A stretch of DNA of 14,223 nt from Veillonella parvula (GTDB taxonomy: Bacteria; Bacillota; Negativicutes; Veillonellales; Veillonellaceae), in the NCBI GenBank assembly GCA_947096075.1, contig CAMUQE010000036.1:1-14223 (forward strand), read 5' to 3'. Within the stretch, counting starts at the first letter, position 1. Each line of letters starts with the position of its first letter. Positions 7,048 through 14,223 of this stretch are shown here, piece by piece. Made by a program: the position numbers and the translations under genes. The notes beneath the pieces were generated by a model. The model was not told the origin of the DNA. It saw only the letters and a program-made list of their open reading frames with translations, and searched no databases.

Positions 7048-7872
7048 ATGCATCAATATTTATTTTTCATAGGGGACTTCCCTATTAGAGCCTATGGTAC
7101 CATGTTAGCTTTGGCTATCATTTGTGGTGCCTCTGTTGCCTATGTACTTTTGAAAAAGGATGGCCGCGGTTGGCATGAACACATTATCGACTTTTCCATT
7201 ACTGTAGCCGTAGCTGGTCTCATCGGTGCCCGCCTATGGGACGTATTCTTCTTTGATTGGGATTATTACGGTAATCATTTATTGGAAATTCCCTTTGTTT
7301 GGCAAGGTGGCATGGCCATTCAAGGTGGCGTAGTACTAGGCACAATTGCTGGCTATTGGTATCTTCGTAAAAACAAAATTGACTTTTGGGCTTTTGCTGA
7401 TTTATTTGCTCCTGCATTGATTTTGGCTCAATCGGTAGGTCGTATGGCAAACCTTTTAAACGGTGATGCTTTCGGTCATCCTACGGGCGGTAATTATGGT
7501 ATTATCTATCCTGAAAGTACCCTTGCCTACCGCACCTACGGAAATCAACCGCTTTGGCCTGCCGAAGTATGGGAAGGACAAATCGATGTTCTTATCTTTG
7601 TAGCGCTTCTGTTATTTGGATCTTTCAAACATGCGAAGGGTCAAGTATTCGTACTATATGCCATTCTCTATTCTACGGCTCGTTTTTTCTTAGAGTTCTT
7701 ACGTGGCGACTACGTAAACTTAACGCTAGGTTTAAAATCTGCTCAAATGACAAGTTTAATAGCTATCATTGTCGGTATCTGTGTATTCATTTATCTAGGC
7801 TATCTAGAAAAGAAAAATCAGGCTGTCATAGTGGCTACAGAACCAACTACAAAAACTAAAAAACGTAAATAA
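7048..7872 (+). CDS. lgt: Prolipoprotein diacylglyceryl transferase
   Basis: Inner-membrane enzyme that transfers diacylglycerol from phosphatidylglycerol to the lipobox cysteine of prolipoproteins, the first step of lipoprotein maturation. The 274-residue protein is nearly all membrane segments with a basic C-terminus (KTKKRK). Family landmarks visible are Tyr16 in PIRAYGTM, the VWQGGMAIQGG loop (85-94), and the Lgt signature GRMANLLNGDAFG (131-143) with Arg132 and Asn135. A late ARFFLEFLRGDY follows. Two positions differ from E. coli: the HGG histidine is Gln92, and the NGE acid is Asp140. The ATG at 7048 has AAGGAG at 7036-7041. It is a single-gene unit with its own promoter and terminator. 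Confidence 0.96.
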   Translation: MHQYLFFIGDFPIRAYGTMLALAIICGASVAYVLLKKDGRGWHEHIIDFSITVAVAGLIGARLWDVFFFDWDYYGNHLLEIPFVWQGGMAIQGGVVLGTIAGYWYLRKNKIDFWAFADLFAPALILAQSVGRMANLLNGDAFGHPTGGNYGIIYPESTLAYRTYGNQPLWPAEVWEGQIDVLIFVALLLFGSFKHAKGQVFVLYAILYSTARFFLEFLRGDYVNLTLGLKSAQMTSLIAIIVGICVFIYLGYLEKKNQAVIVATEPTTKTKKRK

Positions 7873-7892
7873 ACAATACAGAAATACTTAAC

Positions 7893-7941
7893 AAAAAAGT
7901 CCTATACTCATAGGTTTTACCTGTGAATGTAGGACTTTTTC
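7893..7941 (+). terminator. Long bidirectional terminator after lgt
   Basis: AAAAAGTCCTA (7894-7904) pairs with TAGGACTTTTT (7930-7940). An inner stem CATAGGT/ACCTGTG caps it with a TTT loop, giving a nearly continuous 21-bp helix. T-runs stand on both sides (TTTTT plus strand, TTTTTT minus strand), so it can end lgt and also late trmFO transcripts coming the other way. Confidence 0.85.
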
Positions 7942-7957
7942 TATTTAAACCTTAATC

Positions 7958-7993
7958 TAATAAATAATGTAATAAATAATGTAGTAAATAACA
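7958..7993. repeat. 12-bp tandem repeat, three copies
   Basis: TAATAAATAATG occurs twice exactly (7958-7969, 7970-7981), followed by a degenerate third copy TAGTAAATAACA (7982-7993). It lies in the AT-rich convergent spacer between lgt and trmFO, outside any gene. Likely a slippage-prone microsatellite. Confidence 0.75.
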
Positions 7994-8045
7994 AATTATC
8001 TAATCAATTGATTTGTAAGGTTAATGTTTAAATATTATTTTTTGA

Positions 8046-8090
8046 AAAAACTATTTATTAAAAGGCTATTTCTTATAAAACTATTGCTTA
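8046..8090. repeat. 15-bp tandem repeat, three diverged copies, reaching the trmFO stop codon
   Basis: Three units of exact 15-bp period share CTATT-NN-TTA: AAAAACTATTTATTA (8046-8060), AAAGGCTATTTCTTA (8061-8075) and TAAAACTATTGCTTA (8076-8090). The last overlaps the trmFO stop. The rest of 7942-8087 holds no gene, only AT-rich DNA and the 12-bp palindrome AATCAATTGATT (8002-8013). Confidence 0.6.
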
Positions 8091-9404
8091 TATATTTTCT
8101 TTTACTTTTAACGCATCCAGATCTTCTAATGCACGATTTGCAATCAATGCATTTTTCTCTTTTTTCTTACGTACTTTTTGAGGCCAAGACTCCATGATAC
8201 CAAAGTTGACGTTCATTGGTTGAAAATTTGAACCTTCGTAGTTAGAAATATAGTGACTAAGGGAACCGATAGCCGTCGTCTTAGGAAATTCAATAAATGG
8301 TTGTTTTTCTAAGTAACGGTCTACTTGTAGGCCTACCATTAGACCACTAGCAGCAGATTCTAAATAACCTTCAACTCCAGTCATTTGACCAGCAAAGAAT
8401 AAACGCGGTTCCTTTTTAAGCTGGAATGCATGATTCAATAACTCAGGAGAATTGATATACGTATTGCGATGCATAACACCATAACGGATGAAATCAGCAT
8501 TTTCAAGGCCTGGAATCATACCGAATACACGCTTTTGCTCACCCCATTTTAAATGAGTTTGAAAGCCTACCAAATTAAACATGGTACCTTCTTTATTCTC
8601 CTTACGCAATTGCACAACTGCATAAGATTCCTCATTGGTGCGTTTATCCACTAAGCCCACAGGCTTTAAGGGACCATAACGCAATGTATCTTCCCCACGG
8701 CTCGCCATAATTTCTACGGGCATACAGCCTTCAAAGTAGATTTCCTTTTCAAAATCTTTTGGTTGTACGGCTTCAGCCGTTGTAAGCTCATGCCAGAACG
8801 CTTTATATTCTTCTTCGGTCATAGGACAGTTAAGATAATCCGCATCGCCTTTGTCGTAACGAGAAGCAGCAAAAACTTTATCGTAATTTAAAGATTCTGC
8901 CGTCACGATAGGTGCAGCAGCATCGTAAAAATAAAAGCCTGTTTCACCAGTTAAAGCTTTAATTTTATCTCCCAATGCTTCAGATGTAAGTGGACCAGAT
9001 GCAAAGATAACAGTGCTTTCAGTAGGAATCTCCGTTACCTCTTCATGGTAAACTGTAATATTAGGATGGCCTTTTATCTTTTCCGTCACCATTTCACTAA
9101 ACAAATGACGGTCAACGGCTAAGGCACCACCTGCAGGAACAGCAGTAGAATCAGCACATTCCATAATAATGGAGCCGAGACGACGCATTTCTTCTTTCAA
9201 AAGACCTACCGCATTTTCAATATTACCAGCGCGCAACGAGTTACTACATACAAGCTCTGCAAATTGATCTGTTTGGTGCGCAGGAGAACTTTTAACAGGA
9301 CGCATTTCATATAAGTCTACATGAATGCCTCGGTTAGCGAGTTGCCAAGCCGCTTCAGAGCCTGCTAGGCCTGCACCAATAACGATAACATTTTTATGAT
9401 TCAA
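8088..9404 (-). CDS. trmFO: TrmFO, folate/FAD-dependent tRNA (uracil-54-C5)-methyltransferase
   Basis: Makes ribothymidine at position 54 of tRNA using methylene-tetrahydrofolate as the carbon donor and FADH2 as reductant; cytoplasmic. The 438 residues match family length. The FAD-binding GAGLAGSEAA (10-19) is followed by YEMRP and the conserved CSNSLR with Cys53. FEGCMPVE carries Cys227, equivalent to the reported catalytic Cys226 of B. subtilis. The C-terminal GQMTGVEGYLESAASG is the second FAD contact. The start is TTG at 9402-9404, chosen because AGAGGAA (9412-9418) sits seven bases upstream and the family begins right here (NHKNVIVIGAG). It overlaps the end of topA by 11 nt, so translation is probably coupled. 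It is the last gene of the comM-dprA-topA-trmFO run; in B. subtilis codV and clpQY follow, but not here. Confidence 0.97.
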   Translation of the reverse strand: MNHKNVIVIGAGLAGSEAAWQLANRGIHVDLYEMRPVKSSPAHQTDQFAELVCSNSLRAGNIENAVGLLKEEMRRLGSIIMECADSTAVPAGGALAVDRHLFSEMVTEKIKGHPNITVYHEEVTEIPTESTVIFASGPLTSEALGDKIKALTGETGFYFYDAAAPIVTAESLNYDKVFAASRYDKGDADYLNCPMTEEEYKAFWHELTTAEAVQPKDFEKEIYFEGCMPVEIMASRGEDTLRYGPLKPVGLVDKRTNEESYAVVQLRKENKEGTMFNLVGFQTHLKWGEQKRVFGMIPGLENADFIRYGVMHRNTYINSPELLNHAFQLKKEPRLFFAGQMTGVEGYLESAASGLMVGLQVDRYLEKQPFIEFPKTTAIGSLSHYISNYEGSNFQPMNVNFGIMESWPQKVRKKKEKNALIANRALEDLDALKVKENI

Positions 9405-11769
9405 TTGTAGTTTCCTCTTTTTTAGCTTTGCTAGACTTTTTAGATTCTTTTACAGACTCTTCACTAGCTTCACTCTTTTTCTTTCTTGTTTTCTTTGGTG
9501 GCCTAGTAGGACAAGTTTCATTGGAACAGAACTTTTTAACTGTACCATTTTTATATGTCTTTTCAACCATTATAGAACCACATGTTTCACAGAAATCATG
9601 AGTTGGCTTATCCCATAATGTAAAGTCGCATTGTGGGTATCGATTACAGCCATAGAAAATACGTCCACGACGAGACTTACGCTCTACGATTTCCCCTTCT
9701 TTACATTTAGGACAAGTTACACCAGTTCCTACTGTAATAGGTTTTGTGTTTTTACATTCCGGGAAATTAGAACATGCTAAAAACTTACCATAGCGACCAA
9801 ATTTATATACCATTGGACTATTGCAAAGTTCACAGATTTCATCACTTTCCATAGATGCAATTTCAATGCGATCTACATCACTTGCATCTTCTAGCTCTTG
9901 CGCAAAGACCTCGTAGAAATCAGATAATACTTTTACATATGTATCCTTACCAGATGCAATAGCATCTAGTTCTTCTTCTAGATCACGAGTAAAGCCAGTA
10001 TTGATGATTTTTTCAAAGTATGCAATCAAGAAGTCTACCACCACAAAGCCTAGCTCTGTAGGCACGAATTGTTTATTCGTATTTTCCACATAGTTACGGC
10101 TTACGATAGTATCTAGAATTGGTGCGTATGTACTAGGACGCCCAATACCAAGTTCTTCTAATGTTTTGATGAGACTCGCCTCGGAGTAACGTGGAGGTGG
10201 TTGCGTAAAATGTTGTTCAGGTAACACCTCTACCGTATGGGCAACATCATTCTTTTTTAAGGCTGGTAATTGAGGTACATCCTCTTTTTTTGTATCTTCA
10301 TAAACAGCACTGAAACCTGGGAAGATAACACGAGAGCCAGTTGCTTTAAAAGTATAGTCATCATTAACATTCAACTCTATCGTTGTTGATTCATTTTGTT
10401 GAGGTGCCATTTGGCTAGCCACAAAACGATTCCAAATCAATGTATATAGCTTGAGTTCATCACGACTCAAGAATGGTTCCACCATTTTAGGTGTTAACTC
10501 GAGAGATGTAGGACGAATCGCTTCATGCGCATCTTGTGCAGAACCTTTAGAGCCGTACACATTTGGTTTAGACGGATAATAGTCTTCCCCATAATTGCGT
10601 AGGATAAAGTCCTTAGCCATAGCTTGCATCTCTTTAGAGATACGTGTAGAGTCTGTACGCATGTATGTAATCAAACCCACGTGGCCATAGGAACCGATTT
10701 CAAGACCTTCGTATAAATGTTGAGCAATCATCATGGTACGCTTAGCACCAAAGTTCAATTTACGCACACCATCTTGTTGCAAGGTAGATGTTGTAAATGG
10801 AGGTGCCGCTTTACGAGAACGCTTCCGCTTTTCAATATTTGTCACTACTGCATCGGCTCCGCCAATAGCACCTACTACGGCTTGTGCTTCACTTTCAGTA
10901 GTAATATCGATTTTTTCACCTTTAATATGGGTCAATTCTGCTGTGAAAGCCTCTTTTTTAGGCGTTTCAAAATTGCCTTCAATCGTCCAATATTCTTGTG
11001 GTACGAAAGCTTGAATTTCGCGCTCTCTTTCACAGATAAGACGAACTGCAACGGATTGTACACGACCTGCACTAAGGCCTTTACAAACCTTTTTCCATAA
11101 CAAAGGACTCAATTTATAACCTACGATACGGTCTAATACACGGCGTGCTTGTTGAGCATCTACCATGTTCATATCGATAGTACGTGGAGACTCCAAAGCC
11201 TCTGCTACCGCATTTTTAGTGATTTCATTGAACGTAATACGACATGTTGACTTAGGATCTACATTAAGAATGTACGCTAAATGCCAAGAAATAGCTTCCC
11301 CTTCGCGGTCAGGGTCAGTTGCGAGCAATACGGCACTACTTTCATCGGCATAAGAAACTAGTTCATCAATAACCTTTTTACGTGTTACCAAATTACTATA
11401 GCGCGGCGTGAAATCATGCTCTATATCGATGCCCATTTGAGATTTAGGCAAATCTCGTAAATGTCCCATACTCGCCTTAACAACATAGTTAGGACCTAAG
11501 AATTTTTCAATTGTTTTAGATTTAGCAGGAGACTCTACGATAACCAATACTTTGCCATCAGGATTATATACGCGAGGTTCGCGTTGCTCCGGTGGCACTG
11601 AAGTTTGTAGAACAGATTTATCCCGTACAATCCCCATTGGAGTAAGGGCTTCCTTAGCTACCTTACGCTTTATTGTAGTACTTTCTTTCTTAGTATTTTT
11701 CTTTTTTGTGTCTTTACTAGTACTAGCTGCTTTCGGCTCGCCAATAACGATAGATCGTTTAATGGACAA
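9394..11769 (-). CDS. topA: DNA topoisomerase I (type IA) with Lys-rich N- and C-terminal tails
   Basis: Relaxes negative supercoils through a transient 5'-phosphotyrosine break. The start chosen is TTG at 11767-11769, which has AGGAG eight bases upstream. A GTG at 11778 is in frame but overlaps that AGGAG and would add only three residues. Counted from TTG, an unusual Lys/Thr-rich extension fills residues 1-72. The TOPRIM domain then starts at KVLVIVESPAKSKTIEKFLG, with Glu79 and the DPDREGE motif at 152-158. The catalytic Tyr369 is in GLITYMRTDST. Three four-cysteine zinc-ribbon repeats begin near 646, 686 and 727, and a Lys/Ser/Glu-rich tail occupies roughly the last 38 residues. The core is complete. 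The gene lies between dprA and trmFO, overlapping each by 11 nt, as a translationally coupled operon. Confidence 0.97.
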   Translation of the reverse strand: MSIKRSIVIGEPKAASTSKDTKKKNTKKESTTIKRKVAKEALTPMGIVRDKSVLQTSVPPEQREPRVYNPDGKVLVIVESPAKSKTIEKFLGPNYVVKASMGHLRDLPKSQMGIDIEHDFTPRYSNLVTRKKVIDELVSYADESSAVLLATDPDREGEAISWHLAYILNVDPKSTCRITFNEITKNAVAEALESPRTIDMNMVDAQQARRVLDRIVGYKLSPLLWKKVCKGLSAGRVQSVAVRLICEREREIQAFVPQEYWTIEGNFETPKKEAFTAELTHIKGEKIDITTESEAQAVVGAIGGADAVVTNIEKRKRSRKAAPPFTTSTLQQDGVRKLNFGAKRTMMIAQHLYEGLEIGSYGHVGLITYMRTDSTRISKEMQAMAKDFILRNYGEDYYPSKPNVYGSKGSAQDAHEAIRPTSLELTPKMVEPFLSRDELKLYTLIWNRFVASQMAPQQNESTTIELNVNDDYTFKATGSRVIFPGFSAVYEDTKKEDVPQLPALKKNDVAHTVEVLPEQHFTQPPPRYSEASLIKTLEELGIGRPSTYAPILDTIVSRNYVENTNKQFVPTELGFVVVDFLIAYFEKIINTGFTRDLEEELDAIASGKDTYVKVLSDFYEVFAQELEDASDVDRIEIASMESDEICELCNSPMVYKFGRYGKFLACSNFPECKNTKPITVGTGVTCPKCKEGEIVERKSRRGRIFYGCNRYPQCDFTLWDKPTHDFCETCGSIMVEKTYKNGTVKKFCSNETCPTRPPKKTRKKKSEASEESVKESKKSSKAKKEETTIES
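9412..9418 (-). promoter_or_regulatory. Ribosome site deciding the trmFO TTG start
   Basis: AGAGGAA on the minus strand, inside the last codons of topA, lies seven bases before the TTG at 9404. No ATG or GTG with a comparable site is nearby. Confidence 0.7.
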
Positions 11770-12985
11770 GTATATCACTCCTAGTCATATTAATATAGCC
11801 TCTCGGCGGATGATTCTCTATAGCCCCTTCCATTTCTAACTCTAGTAATAAGGGCTGTAGTTGTTGTAATGGAATACGAGTCGCTTTCAAAATATCACTA
11901 ACCGTAATACATCGATCATGAGGTATTTCACTCAATATTACACTCCTATCCACATTAAAGCTTAACATAGAGCACCCTTTTCTATCAACACTTTGACTAT
12001 GATTCCCTATTTCAACGCTATCTTTTACACCTTTATTTTCATTATTCTTTGTTGGTAAAAGTTTTTGTTCACTAGAAAAATATTCCCGCAATGTTAAATG
12101 ATATTGTTCAACTATATCCTCATGCCCAGTAAGTACATATGCACCATTTCTCATTAGAAATTTATTTCCATCAGCCGTATGGTCTAATAGATTACATGGT
12201 ACCACAAATACATCTCGACCTTCACTAACTGCCATATCTGCAGTAATCAAAGAACCGCTACTGGACTTGGCCTCTACTACAATAACACCTCTACATAATC
12301 CACTAATGATACGATTTCGAGCGGGGAAATGTTTAGCAGATGGTGGCGTACCAGGTGGGTACTCAGATACAAGCAAACCATTGTTTTGTAAGATTCGGTC
12401 AAATAATTTTGTATTCTCTCGTGGATATACTATATCTAATCCACAACCCATGACCACAATACCATACCCCTGACTAGCTAACAGTCCTTCATGACCATGT
12501 GTATCAATACCTCGTGCGCCTCCACTGACGATAATAGTGCTGTATTTACCGAGCTCTTTACCAAGCATTCTCGCCACATTGCGTCCGTATAATGAACAGC
12601 GCCGTGCCCCTACAAGAGCAATCCGATTTAGCCGTTTATCTAAAAGTGCTCTATTACCTCGCATAAACAATATAGCCGGTGGATTATAAATATGGTTCAA
12701 AATAGATGGAAAATCTTTATCTAAAAAGGTAGTAACATCCATCTTATATTCGTCTATTTTATGAATTATATAATCTAACTTTTCATCCTTAGCCGATGAT
12801 GCTATAGCACGTTTATCAGCGGTAGAAATATGTGTATAAGGCTTTAAATTTTCAACCTTCTTAACGGCTTGCCAAGCATCATAGGGCGACTCAAAATCTT
12901 CAATAAAACGTCGTACATGTGTGGCTCCAACATTGTATAGACTTTGCAAGCCTGCAATATAAATATTGTCATCGTATCTAGTCAT
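11759..12985 (-). CDS. dprA: DprA/Smf DNA-processing protein
   Basis: Binds incoming single-stranded DNA in natural transformation, protects it and loads RecA. The 408-residue protein has an N-terminal SAM/HhH-like part (about 8-40, AGLQSLYNVGATHVRRF) and a Rossmann-fold core. Core signatures are GARRCSLYG (126-134), SGGARGID (154-161), GCGLDIVYPREN (180-191) and FPARNRIISGL (220-230). A polar, low-conservation linker (about 300-345) leads to a C-terminal winged-helix domain (about 345-402, ITVSDILKATRIPLQQLQPLLLELEMEGAI). That is the long form of the family; pneumococcal DprA lacks this domain. The ATG has AGGTG five bases upstream. The gene follows comM by 121 nt and overlaps topA by 11 nt, so its last codons also hold the topA ribosome site. 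SGGARGID has Gly where many relatives have SGxAxGID with Ala, a mild variant. Confidence 0.96.
   Translation of the reverse strand: MTRYDDNIYIAGLQSLYNVGATHVRRFIEDFESPYDAWQAVKKVENLKPYTHISTADKRAIASSAKDEKLDYIIHKIDEYKMDVTTFLDKDFPSILNHIYNPPAILFMRGNRALLDKRLNRIALVGARRCSLYGRNVARMLGKELGKYSTIIVSGGARGIDTHGHEGLLASQGYGIVVMGCGLDIVYPRENTKLFDRILQNNGLLVSEYPPGTPPSAKHFPARNRIISGLCRGVIVVEAKSSSGSLITADMAVSEGRDVFVVPCNLLDHTADGNKFLMRNGAYVLTGHEDIVEQYHLTLREYFSSEQKLLPTKNNENKGVKDSVEIGNHSQSVDRKGCSMLSFNVDRSVILSEIPHDRCITVSDILKATRIPLQQLQPLLLELEMEGAIENHPPRGYINMTRSDILVH
11778..11782 (-). promoter_or_regulatory. Ribosome site deciding the topA start
   Basis: AGGAG on the minus strand, inside the last dprA codons, is eight bases from TTG at 11769. 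The in-frame GTG at 11776-11778 shares a base with it and therefore could not use it. Confidence 0.65.
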
Positions 12986-13029
12986 ATAAACACCTGGTAA
13001 TTCTTTCTATGTATATAAGCCTTAATTTT

Positions 13030-13058
13030 ATATAAAACTAAACAACTACTTTTTCCAA
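13030..13058 (-). promoter_or_regulatory. Possible promoter for dprA-topA-trmFO
   Basis: In the comM-dprA gap the minus strand has TTGGAA (13053-13058), a 17-bp spacer and TTATAT (13030-13035), 45 nt before the dprA start. The match is moderate and the gap is very AT-rich, so it could be chance. No competence-type combination box is recognised. Confidence 0.35.
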
Positions 13059-13079
13059 ATAAGAAACAAATAATTTATA

Positions 13080-13111
13080 AAACACTTACTTTATTAAACA
13101 CTTACTTTATT
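13080..13111. repeat. Perfect 16-bp tandem duplication at the comM stop codon
   Basis: AAACACTTACTTTATT occurs twice head to tail (13080-13095 and 13096-13111). The right copy contains the last bases of comM including its stop codon (13107-13109). It is probably a local slippage duplication. There is nothing between the copies, so it is not a target-site duplication around an insert. Confidence 0.85.
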
Positions 13112-14223
13112 TGCCAGTTCTAAATAACATTGCTTCAGAAATATGATGTGGTTCTACTTTTGGATTTTCTTCTAAATCAGCAATTGTACGAGCCACCTTT
13201 ACTATGCGATCAAAAGCTCGTCCACTTAAATGAAAATGGTCAAATATATTGCCTAAAACACTCCACGCCTTATCTGTAATATTGCATAGTTCACTAATTG
13301 CCTTATGAGGAACTGCTCCATTCGAATTAAAATCAAAACCTTCAAATCGTTTTTGCTGCATAGCAGTAGCCATGATGACTTGTTGTCTCATACTTTCACT
13401 CGTCATATTTGAAGATGATGTATCTAACAGCTGTTCAAGGGTCGGTCTCTCAACGGGAATATGTAAATCTATACGGTCCATAATCGGCCCTGATAATCGT
13501 TGCTGGTAGTTTTTAACCATCGTTTCTGTACAGACACATTCCTTATGTAGATCATGGTAATAACCACAAGGACAAGGATTTGCCGCAAGAATACAAATAA
13601 AATTAGCTGGATATATATAATTTCCTTGAGACCGATTTATAGTAATAGTCCTAGACTCTAGTGGCTGTCGTAATGCATCGATTACTTGGCGTTGAAACTC
13701 AGGTGCTTCATCCATAAATAATACGCCTCCATGAGCTAGTGTTACCTCTCCAGGGCGCCCCTGTATCCCTCCACCGACCATACTAGCCAAAGTTGCCGTA
13801 TGATGAGGATGTCTAAAAGGTCTAGAGGTAACTAGCCCATTATCACTGAGTAAACCTATTACATCTTGTATGCGACTCACTTCAACGATTTCATTCCAAG
13901 TCATCGGTGGCAATATGGTCGGCAATCGTTCGGCCATCATCGTTTTACCCCCACCTGGGGGGCCTATCATAATACAATGATGATGACCTGCAGCACTGAT
14001 GAGCATAGCACGTTTACCTAACTCTTGACCTTGCACATCGCCAAAATCAACTGTATATGTTTGATTAGTCTTTATAGTTATACTTTCATCCGTAACAGAC
14101 AAATCAACACAATGATTACTAATTGTTGTTACGTGCTGTTTATTAATTGTATCTAGATTTTTATTGGTTTCAGTTAATGCCATAGACTCTAGAATTGATT
14201 CATTTATATTATGATTATCTACA
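13107..14223 (-). CDS. comM: ComM/YifB-family AAA+ ATPase, 5' end cut by the window
   Basis: Mg-chelatase-like AAA+ protein. In Gram-negative transformers ComM is a hexameric helicase that drives branch migration during integration of transforming DNA. The visible part, about 371 codons, begins inside the protein: the frame stays open past the internal ATG at 14183 to the edge, and the family (about 500 residues) has an N-terminal Lon-type domain that must lie outside. Seen in order: FGDVQGQELGKRAM, Walker A GPPGGGKT (13941-13964), HPHHTATLASMVGGG, Walker B GGVLFMDEAPEF, AANPCPCGYY with a further CVC pair (four-cysteine insert), SGPIMDRIDL with the arginine-finger region, and the C-terminal helical domain LSGRAFDRIVKVARTIADLE. 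It is the first gene seen of the run continuing to dprA, which fits a competence role. Confidence 0.94.
   Translation of the reverse strand, partial: VDNHNINESILESMALTETNKNLDTINKQHVTTISNHCVDLSVTDESITIKTNQTYTVDFGDVQGQELGKRAMLISAAGHHHCIMIGPPGGGKTMMAERLPTILPPMTWNEIVEVSRIQDVIGLLSDNGLVTSRPFRHPHHTATLASMVGGGIQGRPGEVTLAHGGVLFMDEAPEFQRQVIDALRQPLESRTITINRSQGNYIYPANFICILAANPCPCGYYHDLHKECVCTETMVKNYQQRLSGPIMDRIDLHIPVERPTLEQLLDTSSSNMTSESMRQQVIMATAMQQKRFEGFDFNSNGAVPHKAISELCNITDKAWSVLGNIFDHFHLSGRAFDRIVKVARTIADLEENPKVEPHHISEAMLFRTGK

Noticed and set aside
8002..8013. Palindrome AATCAATTGATT as an operator or integration site
   Set aside because: It lies in a convergent, promoterless AT-rich spacer where such palindromes are expected by chance, and no flanking integrase or repeat exists.
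7958..8090. CRISPR-like array
   Set aside because: The repeats are 12-15 bp with no spacers, and no cas genes are present.
10717..11353. Plus-strand reading frames inside topA
   Set aside because: They are antisense shadows of conserved TOPRIM and catalytic regions, with no start signals.
9394..11778. topA starting at GTG 11778
   Set aside because: That GTG overlaps the AGGAG site itself, while TTG at 11769 has ideal spacing. The difference is only three residues, so GTG remains possible but less likely.
13107..14183. A complete 358-residue short ComM starting at the ATG at 14183
   Set aside because: The frame is open upstream to the edge, no ribosome site precedes that ATG, and the family has an N-terminal domain; it is a window truncation.

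Overview
The window looks like chromosomal DNA of a low-GC, diderm Firmicute of the Negativicutes type, most likely Veillonella or a close relative. This is an inference from AT-rich composition, AGGAGG-type ribosome sites, use of TTG starts, protein character and the order dprA-topA-trmFO, which is well known in Firmicutes. I could not run a database search. Everything recognisable is core or competence-related. I found no insertion sequence, phage gene, CRISPR array, tRNA or rRNA.

Layout, left to right. (1) comEA, minus strand, followed at the left edge by an open frame that overlaps its 3' end and may be the start of the next operon gene. (2) An M29 metallo-aminopeptidase, plus strand, divergent from comEA, ending in a strong terminator. 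(3) comEB-type dCMP deaminase, leuS and a secreted GH18 protein, all minus strand, transcribed GH18 -> leuS -> comEB. A sigma70-like promoter sits between GH18 and leuS, and a terminator sits between leuS and comEB. (4) lgt, plus strand, divergent from GH18, with well-formed promoters in the shared intergenic region, ending in a long bidirectional terminator. (5) An AT-rich spacer carrying two small tandem repeats. (6) The minus-strand cluster comM -> dprA -> topA -> trmFO. comM runs off the right edge. dprA/topA and topA/trmFO each overlap by 11 nt with a TTG start.

Functionally, four natural-transformation genes (comEA, comEB, comM, dprA) lie within 14 kb. ComEA binds incoming duplex DNA at the envelope, DprA protects the internalised strand and loads RecA, and ComM is a helicase for branch migration. 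ComEB is linked to comE operons but is enzymatically a dCMP deaminase. They are interleaved with DNA topology (topA), tRNA modification (trmFO), translation (leuS), lipoprotein maturation (lgt) and envelope (GH18) genes.

I see no previously undescribed system. The points most worth a second look are the twin TTG/11-nt coupled junctions, the lysine-rich tails at both ends of TopA, the terminator placed directly against comEB, the structured leader ahead of the aminopeptidase, and short tandem duplications at gene ends.
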